From Desulfotomaculum copahuensis (GTDB lineage Bacteria; Bacillota; Desulfotomaculia; Desulfotomaculales; Desulfovirgulaceae), in contig NZ_LYVF01000013.1 of assembly GCF_001655685.1 (NCBI RefSeq), forward strand, positions 1-64,000: a DNA stretch of 64,000 bases, read 5' to 3'. A program made the position numbers and the translations under genes. Shown here one piece after another: positions 1 to 8,061 of the stretch. The notes beneath the pieces were generated by a model, which worked only from the letters and a program-made list of their open reading frames with translations, was not told the DNA's origin and did no database searches. The stretch's first letter is position 1, and every line of letters begins with the position of its first letter.

Positions 1-2
1 CG

Positions 3-215
3 CTCAAGCAGGACGTCAGCGGACTCAAGCAGGACGTACTGGAGTTGAAGAAAGGCCAGGCCGCCCTTGAAGCCGCGATCAATGATTTAAGGGCCGCGAA
101 CCGCAGGACGCACAAAGAAATATTCAGCCAGCTCAATGCCATGTGGAAGGATATCAAACAACTTACTGCGCAAGATAAAAAGGCCGCCGACAAGTCGGCC
201 TGCAACGACCGGTAA
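3..215 (+). CDS. C-terminal end of a coiled-coil protein (5' truncated by window edge)
   Basis: An open frame enters from the left edge and stops at 213-215. The 70 visible residues begin with heptad-like repeats: LKQDVSG, LKQDVLE and LKKGQAA, then LEAAIND and LRAANRR. Leucine recurs at the first position, as expected for a left-handed coiled coil. The end is basic and polar (KKAADKSACNDR). There is no membrane segment or catalytic motif in this part. Function is unknown. Such tails occur in many short bacterial coiled-coil proteins, including phage-type and DUF-type ones, and no family can be assigned from this fragment. Confidence 0.6.
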   Translation, partial: LKQDVSGLKQDVLELKKGQAALEAAINDLRAANRRTHKEIFSQLNAMWKDIKQLTAQDKKAADKSACNDR

Positions 216-381
216 CTGCCCGTGCGGCGGGGTGTTCCCGCCCGGAGAAAACGGAATCCGCCGTCCGGCCGTGCCGGCGCCGCTCCACATCGCCTTATTG
301 ATAATTGCCACCTGTGCCAGACGAAGATGCCGCCTGTTCATACCGGGCGGGCGGCAGTTTTTGAAGCAGCCATTTTACCCC

Positions 382-410
382 TTGCCAAAGGACAATGTTT
401 ATGTTAAAAT
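382..410 (+). promoter_or_regulatory. Putative sigma-A promoter of the tRNA-Val gene
   Basis: TTGCCA (382-387) and TAAAAT (405-410) are separated by exactly 17 bases. The predicted start near 417 lies about 47 bases upstream of the tRNA, a normal distance for a tRNA 5' leader. Confidence 0.6.
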
Positions 411-463
411 TATTTTTGCAACGGAACAAAGGGCGGGGCAAGAACGTAACCGTTGTGCAACAA

Positions 464-538
464 GGGGGCATAGCTCAGCGGGAGAGCGCTTGACTCACAT
501 TCAAGAGGCCGGTGGTTCGAAACCACCTGTCCCCACCA
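464..538 (+). tRNA. tRNA-Val (anticodon CAC)
   Basis: A full cloverleaf can be folded. The acceptor stem is GGGGGCA/TGTCCCC, the D arm GCTC...GAGC, and the anticodon stem CTTGA/TCAAG with loop CTCACAT, giving anticodon CAC at 34-36 (reads GTG, valine). The T arm is GGTGG-TTCGAAA-CCACC, the discriminator base is A, and CCA is encoded at 536-538. The acceptor stem has one G-T wobble. The gene stands alone here, behind its own promoter. Confidence 0.95.
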
Positions 539-729
539 GTAAAATCAAGGCTTGCAGGGATCGGTGAGGCTGTTGAGAAGCTCATTTGCCCACCATTTAT
601 CCACAAGCCTTTTTTCATGCCTTTTGGCGGTTTTTTCTTCATGCAAGCAGAGCCTGTATTGGAATAAACGGGCGAAGCGACGGCGATGGGGAGCATGGAT
701 GGGTAGGAACCGCTTTGCCCCAATTTATT

Positions 730-1515
730 TTACCGGCTGCCCCCTCCTGTCAAGGCGGGCAAAAGATTAGCCGGAAGTTTTTGTTGGCGGGGCAGCTCAT
801 GGTATTTCCCCATGATGAGACGCAAAAGATTCGGGTGTTCCAGGATTGTCTTTCCGGCCCCATAGCCTGTTTTTTCAACGGTCATCAGTGGCAGGGTAAC
901 AAAGGCTTTAGCTAGAGTTGTAATCAGCGCTGCCCCGGTAGGGGTAACCAGTTCACCCTCTATGCCTGCTCCGTAAATGGGTGCGTTCTGTAAAATTTCA
1001 AGCGTGGCCGGAGCCGGGGAGGGAATGATGCCGTGCATGCATTTGATAAAACCTTTCCCCATGGGCAGGGGTGAAGCGTAAATCTCGTTCACTGCCAACA
1101 GGTGCAGGCCCAGAACAGTGCCCACCACGTCCACTATGGCGTCCACGGCCCCCACCTCGTGAAAGTGGATATTGTCCGGGGTGGTATCGTGAACGGCGGC
1201 TTCAGCCACCGCCAGCCGGTGGAAAACGGCTTTGCTTTTTTCTTTCACTTCCTCCGGCAGCATACTGTGGTCGATAATTTGCTCAATATCGGCCAGGTGC
1301 CGCCCGGGCTGGTTGATATCCAGCAGGTCCACATAAACGTTGGCGGCGGCAATCCCATTCCGTTTGACCTTTTCCCAGCGCAGGTCATAACCTGCCACCG
1401 GAAGTTTGGCCAATTCCGCTTTCAATTGTTCAAAATCCACCCCGGCGCTGATTAAAGCGCCCAGGCACATGTCCCCGCTGATTCCGGAAAAACAATCAAA
1501 ATAGGCGATTCTCAT
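730..1515 (-). CDS. larC: LarC-type nickel-insertion protein, N-terminal half only
   Basis: This 261-residue protein belongs to the LarC (DUF111) family, which inserts nickel into the pyridinium-3,5-bisthiocarboxylic acid mononucleotide cofactor in a CTP-dependent step. The opening (FDCFSGISGDM), the NIHFHEVGAVDAIVDVVG segment and the GELVTPTGAAL segment are typical. Full LarC proteins are usually about 390-430 residues; here the frame ends in GGGSR at the boundary where the C-terminal (LarC2) half should begin. In Lactobacillus plantarum the two halves are joined by ribosomal frameshifting. Here only about 190 bases separate the stop from the tRNA, and I see no LarC2-like sequence in any minus-strand frame. 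The gene overlaps larB by 20 bases, so the two are co-transcribed. A short RBS (AGAGGGC) precedes the ATG. It may be a functional LarC1-only protein or a decayed gene. Confidence 0.85.
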   Translation of the reverse strand: MRIAYFDCFSGISGDMCLGALISAGVDFEQLKAELAKLPVAGYDLRWEKVKRNGIAAANVYVDLLDINQPGRHLADIEQIIDHSMLPEEVKEKSKAVFHRLAVAEAAVHDTTPDNIHFHEVGAVDAIVDVVGTVLGLHLLAVNEIYASPLPMGKGFIKCMHGIIPSPAPATLEILQNAPIYGAGIEGELVTPTGAALITTLAKAFVTLPLMTVEKTGYGAGKTILEHPNLLRLIMGKYHELPRQQKLPANLLPALTGGGSR

Positions 1516-2275
1516 CTTTTGCCCTCTCCATCATCAGGGTAATGGCGTTGGCCATGGCGCCGGCGCCAAAACCGTTGTCGATATTGACCACGCTGACCCC
1601 CGATGCACAGCTGTTCAGCATGCACAGGAGGGCCGAAAGCCCGTTGAAGCTGGCCCCGTAGCCCACACTGGTGGGAACGGCAATAACGGGCTGTTCGGCA
1701 AGCCCTCCAACCACACTGGCCAAAGCGCCTTCCATGCCCGCCACCACAATGAGCACGTGCGCCCAGCGGATCAGGTCCAGTTTGTCCAAAAGCCGGTGAA
1801 TACCGGCCACCCCCACATCATAAGCCTTGCGCACATCATTGCCCATGATTTCCGCGGTGACGGCCGCTTCTTCGGCCACCGGCAGGTCGGCGGTCCCGGC
1901 GCTCAGCACCAGGATATTGCCTTTTTTATGCGGTTCCTCTCCCCGGCGGACCACGATGGTTCTGGCCAGCCGGTTGTATTCCGCATCCGGGTAAATTTCC
2001 CTCACCGCTTCATAGGCCTCCGGAACCGCCCTGGTGCCCAGGATACTCCTGCTTCCACAACAAAGCTTTTGAAAGATTTGGGCGATTTGTTCCATCGTCT
2101 TGCCCTGGCAGAAAACTACTTCCGGAAAACCCTTGCGCAGGGCGCGATGGTGGTCCAGAACGGCAAAACCGAGATCCTCGTAAGGCAGGTTCTTCAGCTT
2201 GCCCAGCGCGTCCGCCACATCCACCCGGCTGTTTTTTACATCCTCCAGCAATTTTAGCAGTTCATCTTCCAGCAT
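1496..2275 (-). CDS. larB: LarB, nickel-pincer cofactor biosynthesis (NaAD carboxylase/hydrolase)
   Basis: LarB carboxylates the nicotinate ring of nicotinic acid adenine dinucleotide at C5 and hydrolyses the phosphoanhydride, the first step of nickel-pincer nucleotide synthesis. The protein has the PurE-like C-terminal fold: VLSAGTADLPVAEEA, then DVGVAGIHRLL, VVAGMEGALASVV and VPTSVGYG. The cysteine-bearing LLCMLNSCASGV segment is where the catalytic cysteine of LarB lies. Length (259 residues from the ATG at 2275) matches the family. A TTG at 2284 is an alternative in-frame start. The gene is first in a two-gene unit with larC, behind a putative promoter at 2301-2329. LarE, the sulfur donor, is not in this window. 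Confidence 0.92.
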   Translation of the reverse strand: MLEDELLKLLEDVKNSRVDVADALGKLKNLPYEDLGFAVLDHHRALRKGFPEVVFCQGKTMEQIAQIFQKLCCGSRSILGTRAVPEAYEAVREIYPDAEYNRLARTIVVRRGEEPHKKGNILVLSAGTADLPVAEEAAVTAEIMGNDVRKAYDVGVAGIHRLLDKLDLIRWAHVLIVVAGMEGALASVVGGLAEQPVIAVPTSVGYGASFNGLSALLCMLNSCASGVSVVNIDNGFGAGAMANAITLMMERAKDENRLF

Positions 2276-2300
2276 ATTCAACAACCCGCTTTGCGATTTT

Positions 2301-2329
2301 TTATTAACATGTGCCTAAAACAAATTCAA
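2301..2329 (-). promoter_or_regulatory. Putative promoter of larB-larC
   Basis: On the minus strand TTGAAT (2329-2324) and TAATAA (2306-2301) are 17 bases apart, with a TGT extended -10 just upstream of the -10. The expected start lies about 20 bases before the larB ATG. This suggests larBC can be transcribed apart from the genes upstream on the same strand. Confidence 0.45.
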
Positions 2330-2481
2330 TTTTTCATGGGCAACGGCATAACGTGTCCGTTTTCAAAATTTGATCACCATTGACCGTGGGGTGATCCGGA
2401 ACACCATTACCTGTTCAGCTGTTTTATATGGTTTTGATGGCGTCGCCCATAGATGCGGTAAGAATCAGCGGCTGTCAGGCT

Positions 2482-3591
2482 CTATACAATAATTAGATCA
2501 CGCGGATAGGCAGTTAAAATCTCGTTCTGGTTTTCTCCGACATAAATGACATCGGTAACCCGGGGGCCGCCGGTTCCGGGCCGGTAAACGGTAGGCAGAA
2601 GCAAATCAACCACCATTCCGGCTTCAATTATATCACTTCCGCCCTTGCCGATGACCGGATAAAATTCGGATTGGCGCAAACCCATGCCATATCCAATGTA
2701 ATCAAGAAAACTGCGTCCATAACCGGCTGCTTCAACGACCGCGCGGGCGGCCCGGTCGACATCGCCGGTGGTCACGCCGGGTCTCAAAGCTTCAATCGAC
2801 CGCTGCTGGGCTTCCTGCAACACTTGATAAACTGCGGCCTGCTGCGGCGGAATTTCACCCACGGCAACAGTACGGCATATTTTGGCGCAATAGCCTTCGC
2901 ATGTCGCCCCCAAATGAACGACCACGATTTCGCCCGGCTGGATCTTTTTGCTGCTGGCACACGGATGAGTCAGGAGTGCGCGTTCGCCTGAAACCACCTG
3001 CGGCCGGAAGGGTGAACCGGCCGATCCGGCCTTGAGCATGGCGTATTCCGCTTCGGCCAGGACATCCAGTTCCGTAACCCCCGGCCGGACTGCCCCGGCC
3101 GCCGCCTCCATGCCCCGGCAGGCGGCCATTGCCGCCTGCCTGATCAGCGCAACTTCCTGCTCATCTTTTATTGAACGTATTTTATAAAACAAATCAGCCG
3201 CACCGGTAAATCCGGCCTCCGGGAAAGCAGTCCGCAACCCGTCAAACAGGGCGAAACCAACAAAATATCGTTCAAACCCGATTCTCGGTTTTGTCAGACC
3301 ATACTCCCGGATACGCTCAACGACCTTATCAACCAGACTTTCTTCGGGAAAAACATAACCGTAGGTTTTTAAACCGGATCCTTCCCGCACGTATGCAGCG
3401 TCCAGCCAGAGGGTGACAGCGCAGGCCTCTCCCTCTCTGGGAATCAACACCGCCATGCATTCAATCTGGGTCAGCCCGGTAAAATAAATGAGGTTTTCCC
3501 GGTTCACCACCAGAAGCAGGTCCAGGTCCATCTCTTTCATGGCTTCACGGGCACGGCGGATCCTGTCTTCAGTATTTAACACCACAATCAC
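2482..3591 (-). CDS. M24-fold (creatinase/aminopeptidase P-like) protein without the usual metal ligands
   Basis: This 369-residue protein has the two-domain layout of Xaa-Pro dipeptidase and creatinase: an N-terminal creatinase_N domain (about 1-135, with ENLIYFTGLTQ) and a C-terminal pita-bread domain. Metal-dependent M24 peptidases carry D, D, H, E, E. Here the first aspartate site reads VVVHLGAT (His for Asp), the second reads YCAKICRT (Lys for Asp), and the usual HGxG motif reads YGMGLRQSEF. This argues against a metallopeptidase and for a creatinase-like hydrolase acting on a small C-N substrate, but no substrate can be named. The start is GTG at 3591; GTG codons two and three codons downstream fit the weak RBS equally well. 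It lies 70 bases downstream of the BenE transporter gene. Confidence 0.75.
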   Translation of the reverse strand: MIVVLNTEDRIRRAREAMKEMDLDLLLVVNRENLIYFTGLTQIECMAVLIPREGEACAVTLWLDAAYVREGSGLKTYGYVFPEESLVDKVVERIREYGLTKPRIGFERYFVGFALFDGLRTAFPEAGFTGAADLFYKIRSIKDEQEVALIRQAAMAACRGMEAAAGAVRPGVTELDVLAEAEYAMLKAGSAGSPFRPQVVSGERALLTHPCASSKKIQPGEIVVVHLGATCEGYCAKICRTVAVGEIPPQQAAVYQVLQEAQQRSIEALRPGVTTGDVDRAARAVVEAAGYGRSFLDYIGYGMGLRQSEFYPVIGKGGSDIIEAGMVVDLLLPTVYRPGTGGPRVTDVIYVGENQNEILTAYPRDLIIV

Positions 3592-3661
3592 CCCGGGTAA
3601 AGTTTTGTCAATTTTCCAGTGAAAGACAGATGCTTATATAACCAAACAGACTCATTTAAAA

Positions 3662-4894
3662 CTAAGCCGGGTTATTTACATTCTGAAAATCCTCTTTTTC
3701 CAGTAGATATGAGGCGATAACACCGCCAATTAACCCCCAGAACGGAGAACCGATTTTGAACAGGCTTATTCCCGAAACCGTGATCAGGAAAGCAAATACC
3801 GCACCCATTTTAAACCGCCCCGTAAAGGCATCCTTAAAAGTGCCCACCAGCACGCCAAGCATTGCCAACCCGCCTAGAATGCTGATTAGCGCCGCCGGTA
3901 AAATCTTAGTGATGGAAGCGGCCACAGGGGTGACAAGGGCAAATAATATCCACAAAATACCGTTAATTATCGAGGCGACATAGCGTCCATCTTTAGCACC
4001 GGAGGAAGGACTCGAGCAAATTGCCGTCGTCGGACCGGCTATACATGCAGGATGCCCTCCGAAAAAGGAGTTGACCAGCGTACCCAGACCACTGATGATC
4101 GTAAAACTGTTGATTGGTGGCTTATATCCCTGGTTTACCAGGACCCCAATCGCCTGGACGTTTTGCACTCCAATGACCATCAAAGTCAGGGGGATGGTCA
4201 GCTCCAAAAATGAATCCAGAGAAAAACCGGGCGTTACCAAAACAGGATGTGCGATCCCAATCGACAAGACGCCCCAATTGGCGACCCTGTCTATTGTCGC
4301 CGCAATCAAGCCTATGACCAAAGCCCCTAATACCGGTGGGATTTTTTGGGCCAATTTTTTTGAAGAGCTGAAAAGAACAAATGAAACGAGGGTTATAGCA
4401 CCCACCAGCGGTAGTTTAGGTATACTGGATATTACATTAACACCGAGGGGCATTAATACACCCGCTACCATACCCAGCATTACCGGTACGGGCAACCAGC
4501 GCATGGCTTTTTTGACTATTCCGGAAACTCCCAACAAAAACACGAGCAATCCGGTTATAATGTATGCCCCCACTGCCTGGTTGAAACTAATGTGTGTCAG
4601 CGCAGAACCTACCAAAACGGCCCCCGGTATTGTCCAGGCGGCGGCCACCGGCTGACGGTAATAGAGCGCAAAAAATATGGAAATCAAACCACCAACTAAA
4701 TAGATAATAAAAAGCCAGGATATTGTCATCGCCAATGTCAGGTGTGCCTGTTTAGCTGCGCTGAGTATGATCAGCGCCGGGCCGGTGACCCCAAACAACC
4801 AGGCCACGATTCCGGTGCCAATGGTCGCGGCATTCAGGTGCCCAATAACTTCCTTCAAGTTTATTTTTCCTTGCGCAGGCTCAAAGATCTGCAT
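3662..4894 (-). CDS. BenE-family benzoate/aromatic acid:H+ symporter
   Basis: This is a 410-residue polytopic membrane protein with about 12 hydrophobic segments. The family signature FFGGHPACIAGPTTAICSS near residue 280 identifies the BenE (benzoate membrane transport) group, distantly related to nucleobase-ascorbate transporters. Known members import benzoate with protons. Here the substrate could be any small aromatic or related carboxylate. A good RBS (AGGTGATTTT) precedes the ATG. It sits about 100 bases downstream of the LarA-like gene on the same strand, and it supports the view that the locus handles an imported organic acid. Confidence 0.88.
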   Translation of the reverse strand: MQIFEPAQGKINLKEVIGHLNAATIGTGIVAWLFGVTGPALIILSAAKQAHLTLAMTISWLFIIYLVGGLISIFFALYYRQPVAAAWTIPGAVLVGSALTHISFNQAVGAYIITGLLVFLLGVSGIVKKAMRWLPVPVMLGMVAGVLMPLGVNVISSIPKLPLVGAITLVSFVLFSSSKKLAQKIPPVLGALVIGLIAATIDRVANWGVLSIGIAHPVLVTPGFSLDSFLELTIPLTLMVIGVQNVQAIGVLVNQGYKPPINSFTIISGLGTLVNSFFGGHPACIAGPTTAICSSPSSGAKDGRYVASIINGILWILFALVTPVAASITKILPAALISILGGLAMLGVLVGTFKDAFTGRFKMGAVFAFLITVSGISLFKIGSPFWGLIGGVIASYLLEKEDFQNVNNPA

Positions 4895-4994
4895 AAAATC
4901 ACCTCATGCTCTTTAGTGTATTTAGGACCCCTCCGCAGATGGGTCCTAAATACTCAATTTCTGAAACGTCAAAGTTTAAACCAATTATGCTGTT

Positions 4995-6419
4995 TCAGCG
5001 CTGAATCACCCCCCGCTGCCGCAGCCACTTCGGCAGCAGTTCCTCATCGACCCGCCGGCTCACTGCCGGCGCTTTTTGCAGCAGCAGTTCGGCCAGCGGT
5101 TCGCTGACGTTGATGCCGCCCATGGCGCCGTCAAAAATGACCACTTTCCCGGTGCCGGTGGCTTTGTAGGCGAAGTCCATGGCCGCTCTGGTGTCTTCGG
5201 CCACCACGGCGTGCGCCATATAGGTCAGGTTTTGCGGGTCGCGGTTAAACAGTTCGGCCTGCTCCCGGCCCACCACCACGGTGGGGATATGCTCACTGAA
5301 GAAGGCGCTGGGGTATCCGGTCCAGGCGTAGTTATGCACACACATTTTGATGGCCGGGTTAAGCGGCGGGATGTCGTCAAGCAATGGCCGGCCGCGTTTG
5401 CCGTAGAAGGCTTCCGTGTACCAGGTATAGGCCGGCAGCGGCATGTCCAGGTCGTAAAGGTCCGTATTCGCCCCGGCAAAGTTGGCGTAAATCACCCCGG
5501 CCGAGAAAACGTAAACCACCGGGCAGGGGAAATCCAGCGCCGCGATGCACTCGTCAATTTCACCGAAAAGAGTCATCATTTTGCCGTAGTAACGGCAGCC
5601 GGTTTGGGTCACCCGGTCGTTCAAGGCGTACAAGTCGTTGTCGGCATCGACGCCGATGATGCCGTTCGGCGCCACGGTCAGGAAAGAGGCAAAGGCAAAC
5701 TTGCTTTGCACAAAAGGCGAATCGAAGATCGCCCGGGCTGTAAAGTTGGCCGCCCGCGGCCCCAGGTTCTGGTGATAGGTGGAGCGGGTCTCAATGCGCG
5801 CGTAGGACATGCCGAAAGGTTTGACCGCCCGGTCCACCTGGCGGTGGAAATGCACCTCCCGCACGTCGCTGTTATGGGCATGAACAATCCAGTCGGCGTC
5901 ATAAACCTTTTTAATGCCGTACAAAGTTCCGATTTCCGTTTCAATGGGAATCCCCTGGTCCACCGGCGCCACGCCAATCGCTTTTCCGTTGAAGTGTTCG
6001 TCCAGGCCGTAGCGTTTGATATACTCCTCGGTTTCCCGGAAGCGCAGGCCGACGCCGGCGCGCAGGCGGATGTTCTTACAGCCGGTGCGTTTTTCAATTA
6101 CGTCTTTGATCGTCTTTAACATTTCAGCGTAAGGTTCGCCGCCCAAAAGGGTAAACCCGTGGTGGGAAGCCAGGATATTGACGGAGTGCTCCGGCTTGAT
6201 CCGGCTCATATCGATTTTTTCCAGTGCCGCTTCGGCAGCCTTGCGTACAGCCTCCACTCCGCCCGGGCCGGGGAAAATCACTTCCGGCAGGTCGGGAAAC
6301 AGTTCTTTGAGCAGCACCGAAGTCATGCCCGGCAGTTCACAAACACGTGTTTTAACCATTGCCGGGTCAATGCCGTACTGCGATTTGCGCGGCGGTAAGG
6401 GGGTAATCGGGGCACGCAT
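4995..6419 (-). CDS. LarA-like protein, candidate nickel-pincer-dependent racemase/epimerase
   Basis: This 474-residue soluble protein shows a hand-detected match to the lactate racemase (LarA) superfamily. His190, Lys200 and His216 reproduce the spacing of H174, K184 and H200 of Lactobacillus plantarum LarA, where K184 tethers the nickel-pincer nucleotide and H200 binds nickel. The stretch IGTLYGIKKVYDADWIV ahead of His190 matches the LarA region before its PHYFAG motif. The position equivalent to the catalytic H108 appears to be Arg126 (GLRFRETEE), so the chemistry may differ from lactate racemization. LarA proteins are about 425 residues; this one is longer at both ends. The RBS is AAGGAG, and the ATG overlaps the ferredoxin stop by one base (TAATG), showing translational coupling. 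larB and larC lie 3 kb downstream. Substrate unknown; a 2-hydroxy or 4-hydroxy acid of the adjacent catabolic route is an inference. Confidence 0.6.
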   Translation of the reverse strand: MRAPITPLPPRKSQYGIDPAMVKTRVCELPGMTSVLLKELFPDLPEVIFPGPGGVEAVRKAAEAALEKIDMSRIKPEHSVNILASHHGFTLLGGEPYAEMLKTIKDVIEKRTGCKNIRLRAGVGLRFRETEEYIKRYGLDEHFNGKAIGVAPVDQGIPIETEIGTLYGIKKVYDADWIVHAHNSDVREVHFHRQVDRAVKPFGMSYARIETRSTYHQNLGPRAANFTARAIFDSPFVQSKFAFASFLTVAPNGIIGVDADNDLYALNDRVTQTGCRYYGKMMTLFGEIDECIAALDFPCPVVYVFSAGVIYANFAGANTDLYDLDMPLPAYTWYTEAFYGKRGRPLLDDIPPLNPAIKMCVHNYAWTGYPSAFFSEHIPTVVVGREQAELFNRDPQNLTYMAHAVVAEDTRAAMDFAYKATGTGKVVIFDGAMGGINVSEPLAELLLQKAPAVSRRVDEELLPKWLRQRGVIQR

Positions 6420-7039
6420 TACGCATCACTCCTTCCCTGCAGGGGTGCAGCCGCCACCCGGTCCAGAATTTTGATGTCTTCGTCAAAGTAAAAGCCGCGG
6501 CTGGCATATTTCTTTTTCACCGCTTCGGGGATCTCCCAGACCGTCACCGTGCGGCCGTACCACTGCCAGCCGCCTTTGGGCGGTTGGGGCTTGATGCCGG
6601 CCGCTTCCAGCAGCCTCAAGATTGGCTGGATACATTCCACCTTGCAGCCGGTGCGCGCCCCGGTCAGAAACGACACTTCCTCCGGGGATTTTGCGCCCTG
6701 CAAGATGGCGGCCGCCGCTTCCTCGGCCCGGGTGCCGGTGCAATAGCAGATTAATTGTTCCGGGTTTAGTTTTGCCCGGCGGCAGATATCCATGATCCGG
6801 TCATAGTCCACGGCGCCCACGTCAACTTTCACCACCAGCGGCTCGTCACGCTTGACCATGGTGATGGCAAGATCCGGGCAGCGCTGCTCGCAGTTGGCGC
6901 AACCGCGGCAGCGCTCCGCATCGACCACGGCCACGCGGTTCTCCACCTTGATCGCCAGCACCGGGCAGATGCGCTCGCAGGTCTTGCAACCCCGGCATTT
7001 TTCAGTGTCGACCATGGCCAGCAGGTTGACCACTTTCAC
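6419..7039 (-). CDS. Ferredoxin with two [4Fe-4S] motifs fused to a BFD-like [2Fe-2S] domain
   Basis: This roughly 206-residue protein has two classical ferredoxin motifs, CRGCKTCERICP and CRGCANCEQRCP, within the first 60 residues. A BFD-like (bacterioferritin-associated ferredoxin) domain follows at about 98-145, with the four cysteines as CYC plus CKVEC. The rest is unassigned and ends close to the LarA-like gene, which it overlaps by one base. BFD-type domains often sit in electron-transfer partners of flavin or metallo-oxidoreductases. Its role here is probably redox delivery or cluster sensing for a neighbouring enzyme. GTG at 7039 is chosen because AGGAGG stands 9 bases upstream; TTG at 7045 would overlap the aldolase stop. 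Confidence 0.8.
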   Translation of the reverse strand: MKVVNLLAMVDTEKCRGCKTCERICPVLAIKVENRVAVVDAERCRGCANCEQRCPDLAITMVKRDEPLVVKVDVGAVDYDRIMDICRRAKLNPEQLICYCTGTRAEEAAAAILQGAKSPEEVSFLTGARTGCKVECIQPILRLLEAAGIKPQPPKGGWQWYGRTVTVWEIPEAVKKKYASRGFYFDEDIKILDRVAAAPLQGRSDA

Positions 7040-7041
7040 GC

Positions 7042-8061
7042 TCAAGCACCTCCTCTTTTTTGCGCCAGTTGATAAGCGACATCGATGATCATGTCTTCCT
7101 GTCCGCCGACCATCCCCCTTTTGCCCAGTTCGACCAGAATATCCCGCGGGTCAAGGGAAAACTTTTCCGCCGCCCGGTAGGCGTGCAGCAAAAAACTGCC
7201 GTAAACACCGGCGTAGCCCAGCATGAAGGGAGCGTTGCGCACCACCTGCGGGCGGTGCATGACCGGCTCCACCAGGTCTTCCGCCACATCCATGATTTTG
7301 TAGAAGTCTACTCCGGTTTGGAAGCCGGTTTTCTCCAGCACGCCGACCAGCGCTTCGATCTGGCAGTTGCCCGCCCCGGCGCCAAGGCCCCGGCATGTGC
7401 CGTCCAGGTAACTGGCCCCCGCTTCCAGAGCGGCCAGTGAATTGGCCGTGGCCAGAGTGAGGTTGTTATGGGCGTGAAAACCAACGGGCACTCTAACGGC
7501 ATCAACCACCGCCCCGACGCGGGCCTTGACCTCTTCCGGCAGCATCGCCCCCGCCGAGTCGGCCACATAGACCACATCCGCCCCGTAGGACTCAAACAGC
7601 TTTGCCTGCTCGACAACTTTTTCCGGTGGGGCCATATGACTCATCATCAAAAAACCAAATGCTTGCAGCCCCATTTTCCTGGCCATGCCGATGTGCTGTT
7701 CGGCGATATCGGCTTCGGTGACATGCGTGGCCACGCGCACTGCCCTGGCGCCGCAGTGGATGGCCATTTCCAGGTCTTCCTGTGTACCGATGCCCGGCAG
7801 CAGCAGGACGGTTAATATGCCGTTTTTAATCGCCCCGGCCGCGGCCGTTAACATTTCTTCTTCACTGATGGCCGACCAGCCGTAGTTAATTGACGAACCA
7901 GCCAATCCATCGCCGTGGGAAACTTCGATATATTCCACGCCCGCCTCGTCCAGTCCGGCCGCTATGGCGGCGATTTGCTCCGCCGTGTACTGGTGGCTGA
8001 TGGCATGGCTGCCGTCCCGTAACGTTGTATCCACCAAGTGTACAAACCGTGTCCCGCTCAT
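7042..8061 (-). CDS. dmpG: 4-hydroxy-2-oxovalerate aldolase (DmpG/BphI/MhpE family)
   Basis: This 339-residue class II aldolase cleaves 4-hydroxy-2-oxopentanoate to pyruvate and acetaldehyde and normally channels the aldehyde to a partner acylating dehydrogenase. The metal site and family motifs are clear: [10 protein letters not shown] at the N-terminus, the HAHNN pair of histidine ligands near residue 200, and GLGAGAGN. The length matches the family. The ATG overlaps the stop of the dehydrogenase gene by 4 bases (ATGA), consistent with the stable aldolase-dehydrogenase complex. It is more like DmpG than homocitrate or isopropylmalate synthases, as shown by its long C-terminal helical region. 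Confidence 0.93.
   Translation of the reverse strand: MSGTRFVHLVDTTLRDGSHAISHQYTAEQIAAIAAGLDEAGVEYIEVSHGDGLAGSSINYGWSAISEEEMLTAAAGAIKNGILTVLLLPGIGTQEDLEMAIHCGARAVRVATHVTEADIAEQHIGMARKMGLQAFGFLMMSHMAPPEKVVEQAKLFESYGADVVYVADSAGAMLPEEVKARVGAVVDAVRVPVGFHAHNNLTLATANSLAALEAGASYLDGTCRGLGAGAGNCQIEALVGVLEKTGFQTGVDFYKIMDVAEDLVEPVMHRPQVVRNAPFMLGYAGVYGSFLLHAYRAAEKFSLDPRDILVELGKRGMVGGQEDMIIDVAYQLAQKRGGA

Noticed and set aside
475-723. Minus-strand frame after larC as a possible LarC2 half
   Set aside because: The translation has no LarC2-like sequence and runs antisense through the tRNA-Val gene.
5076-6119. Plus-strand open frame of 347 codons opposite the LarA-like gene
   Set aside because: It has no RBS or family motif and mirrors the codon pattern of the minus-strand gene, which is coupled to its neighbours.
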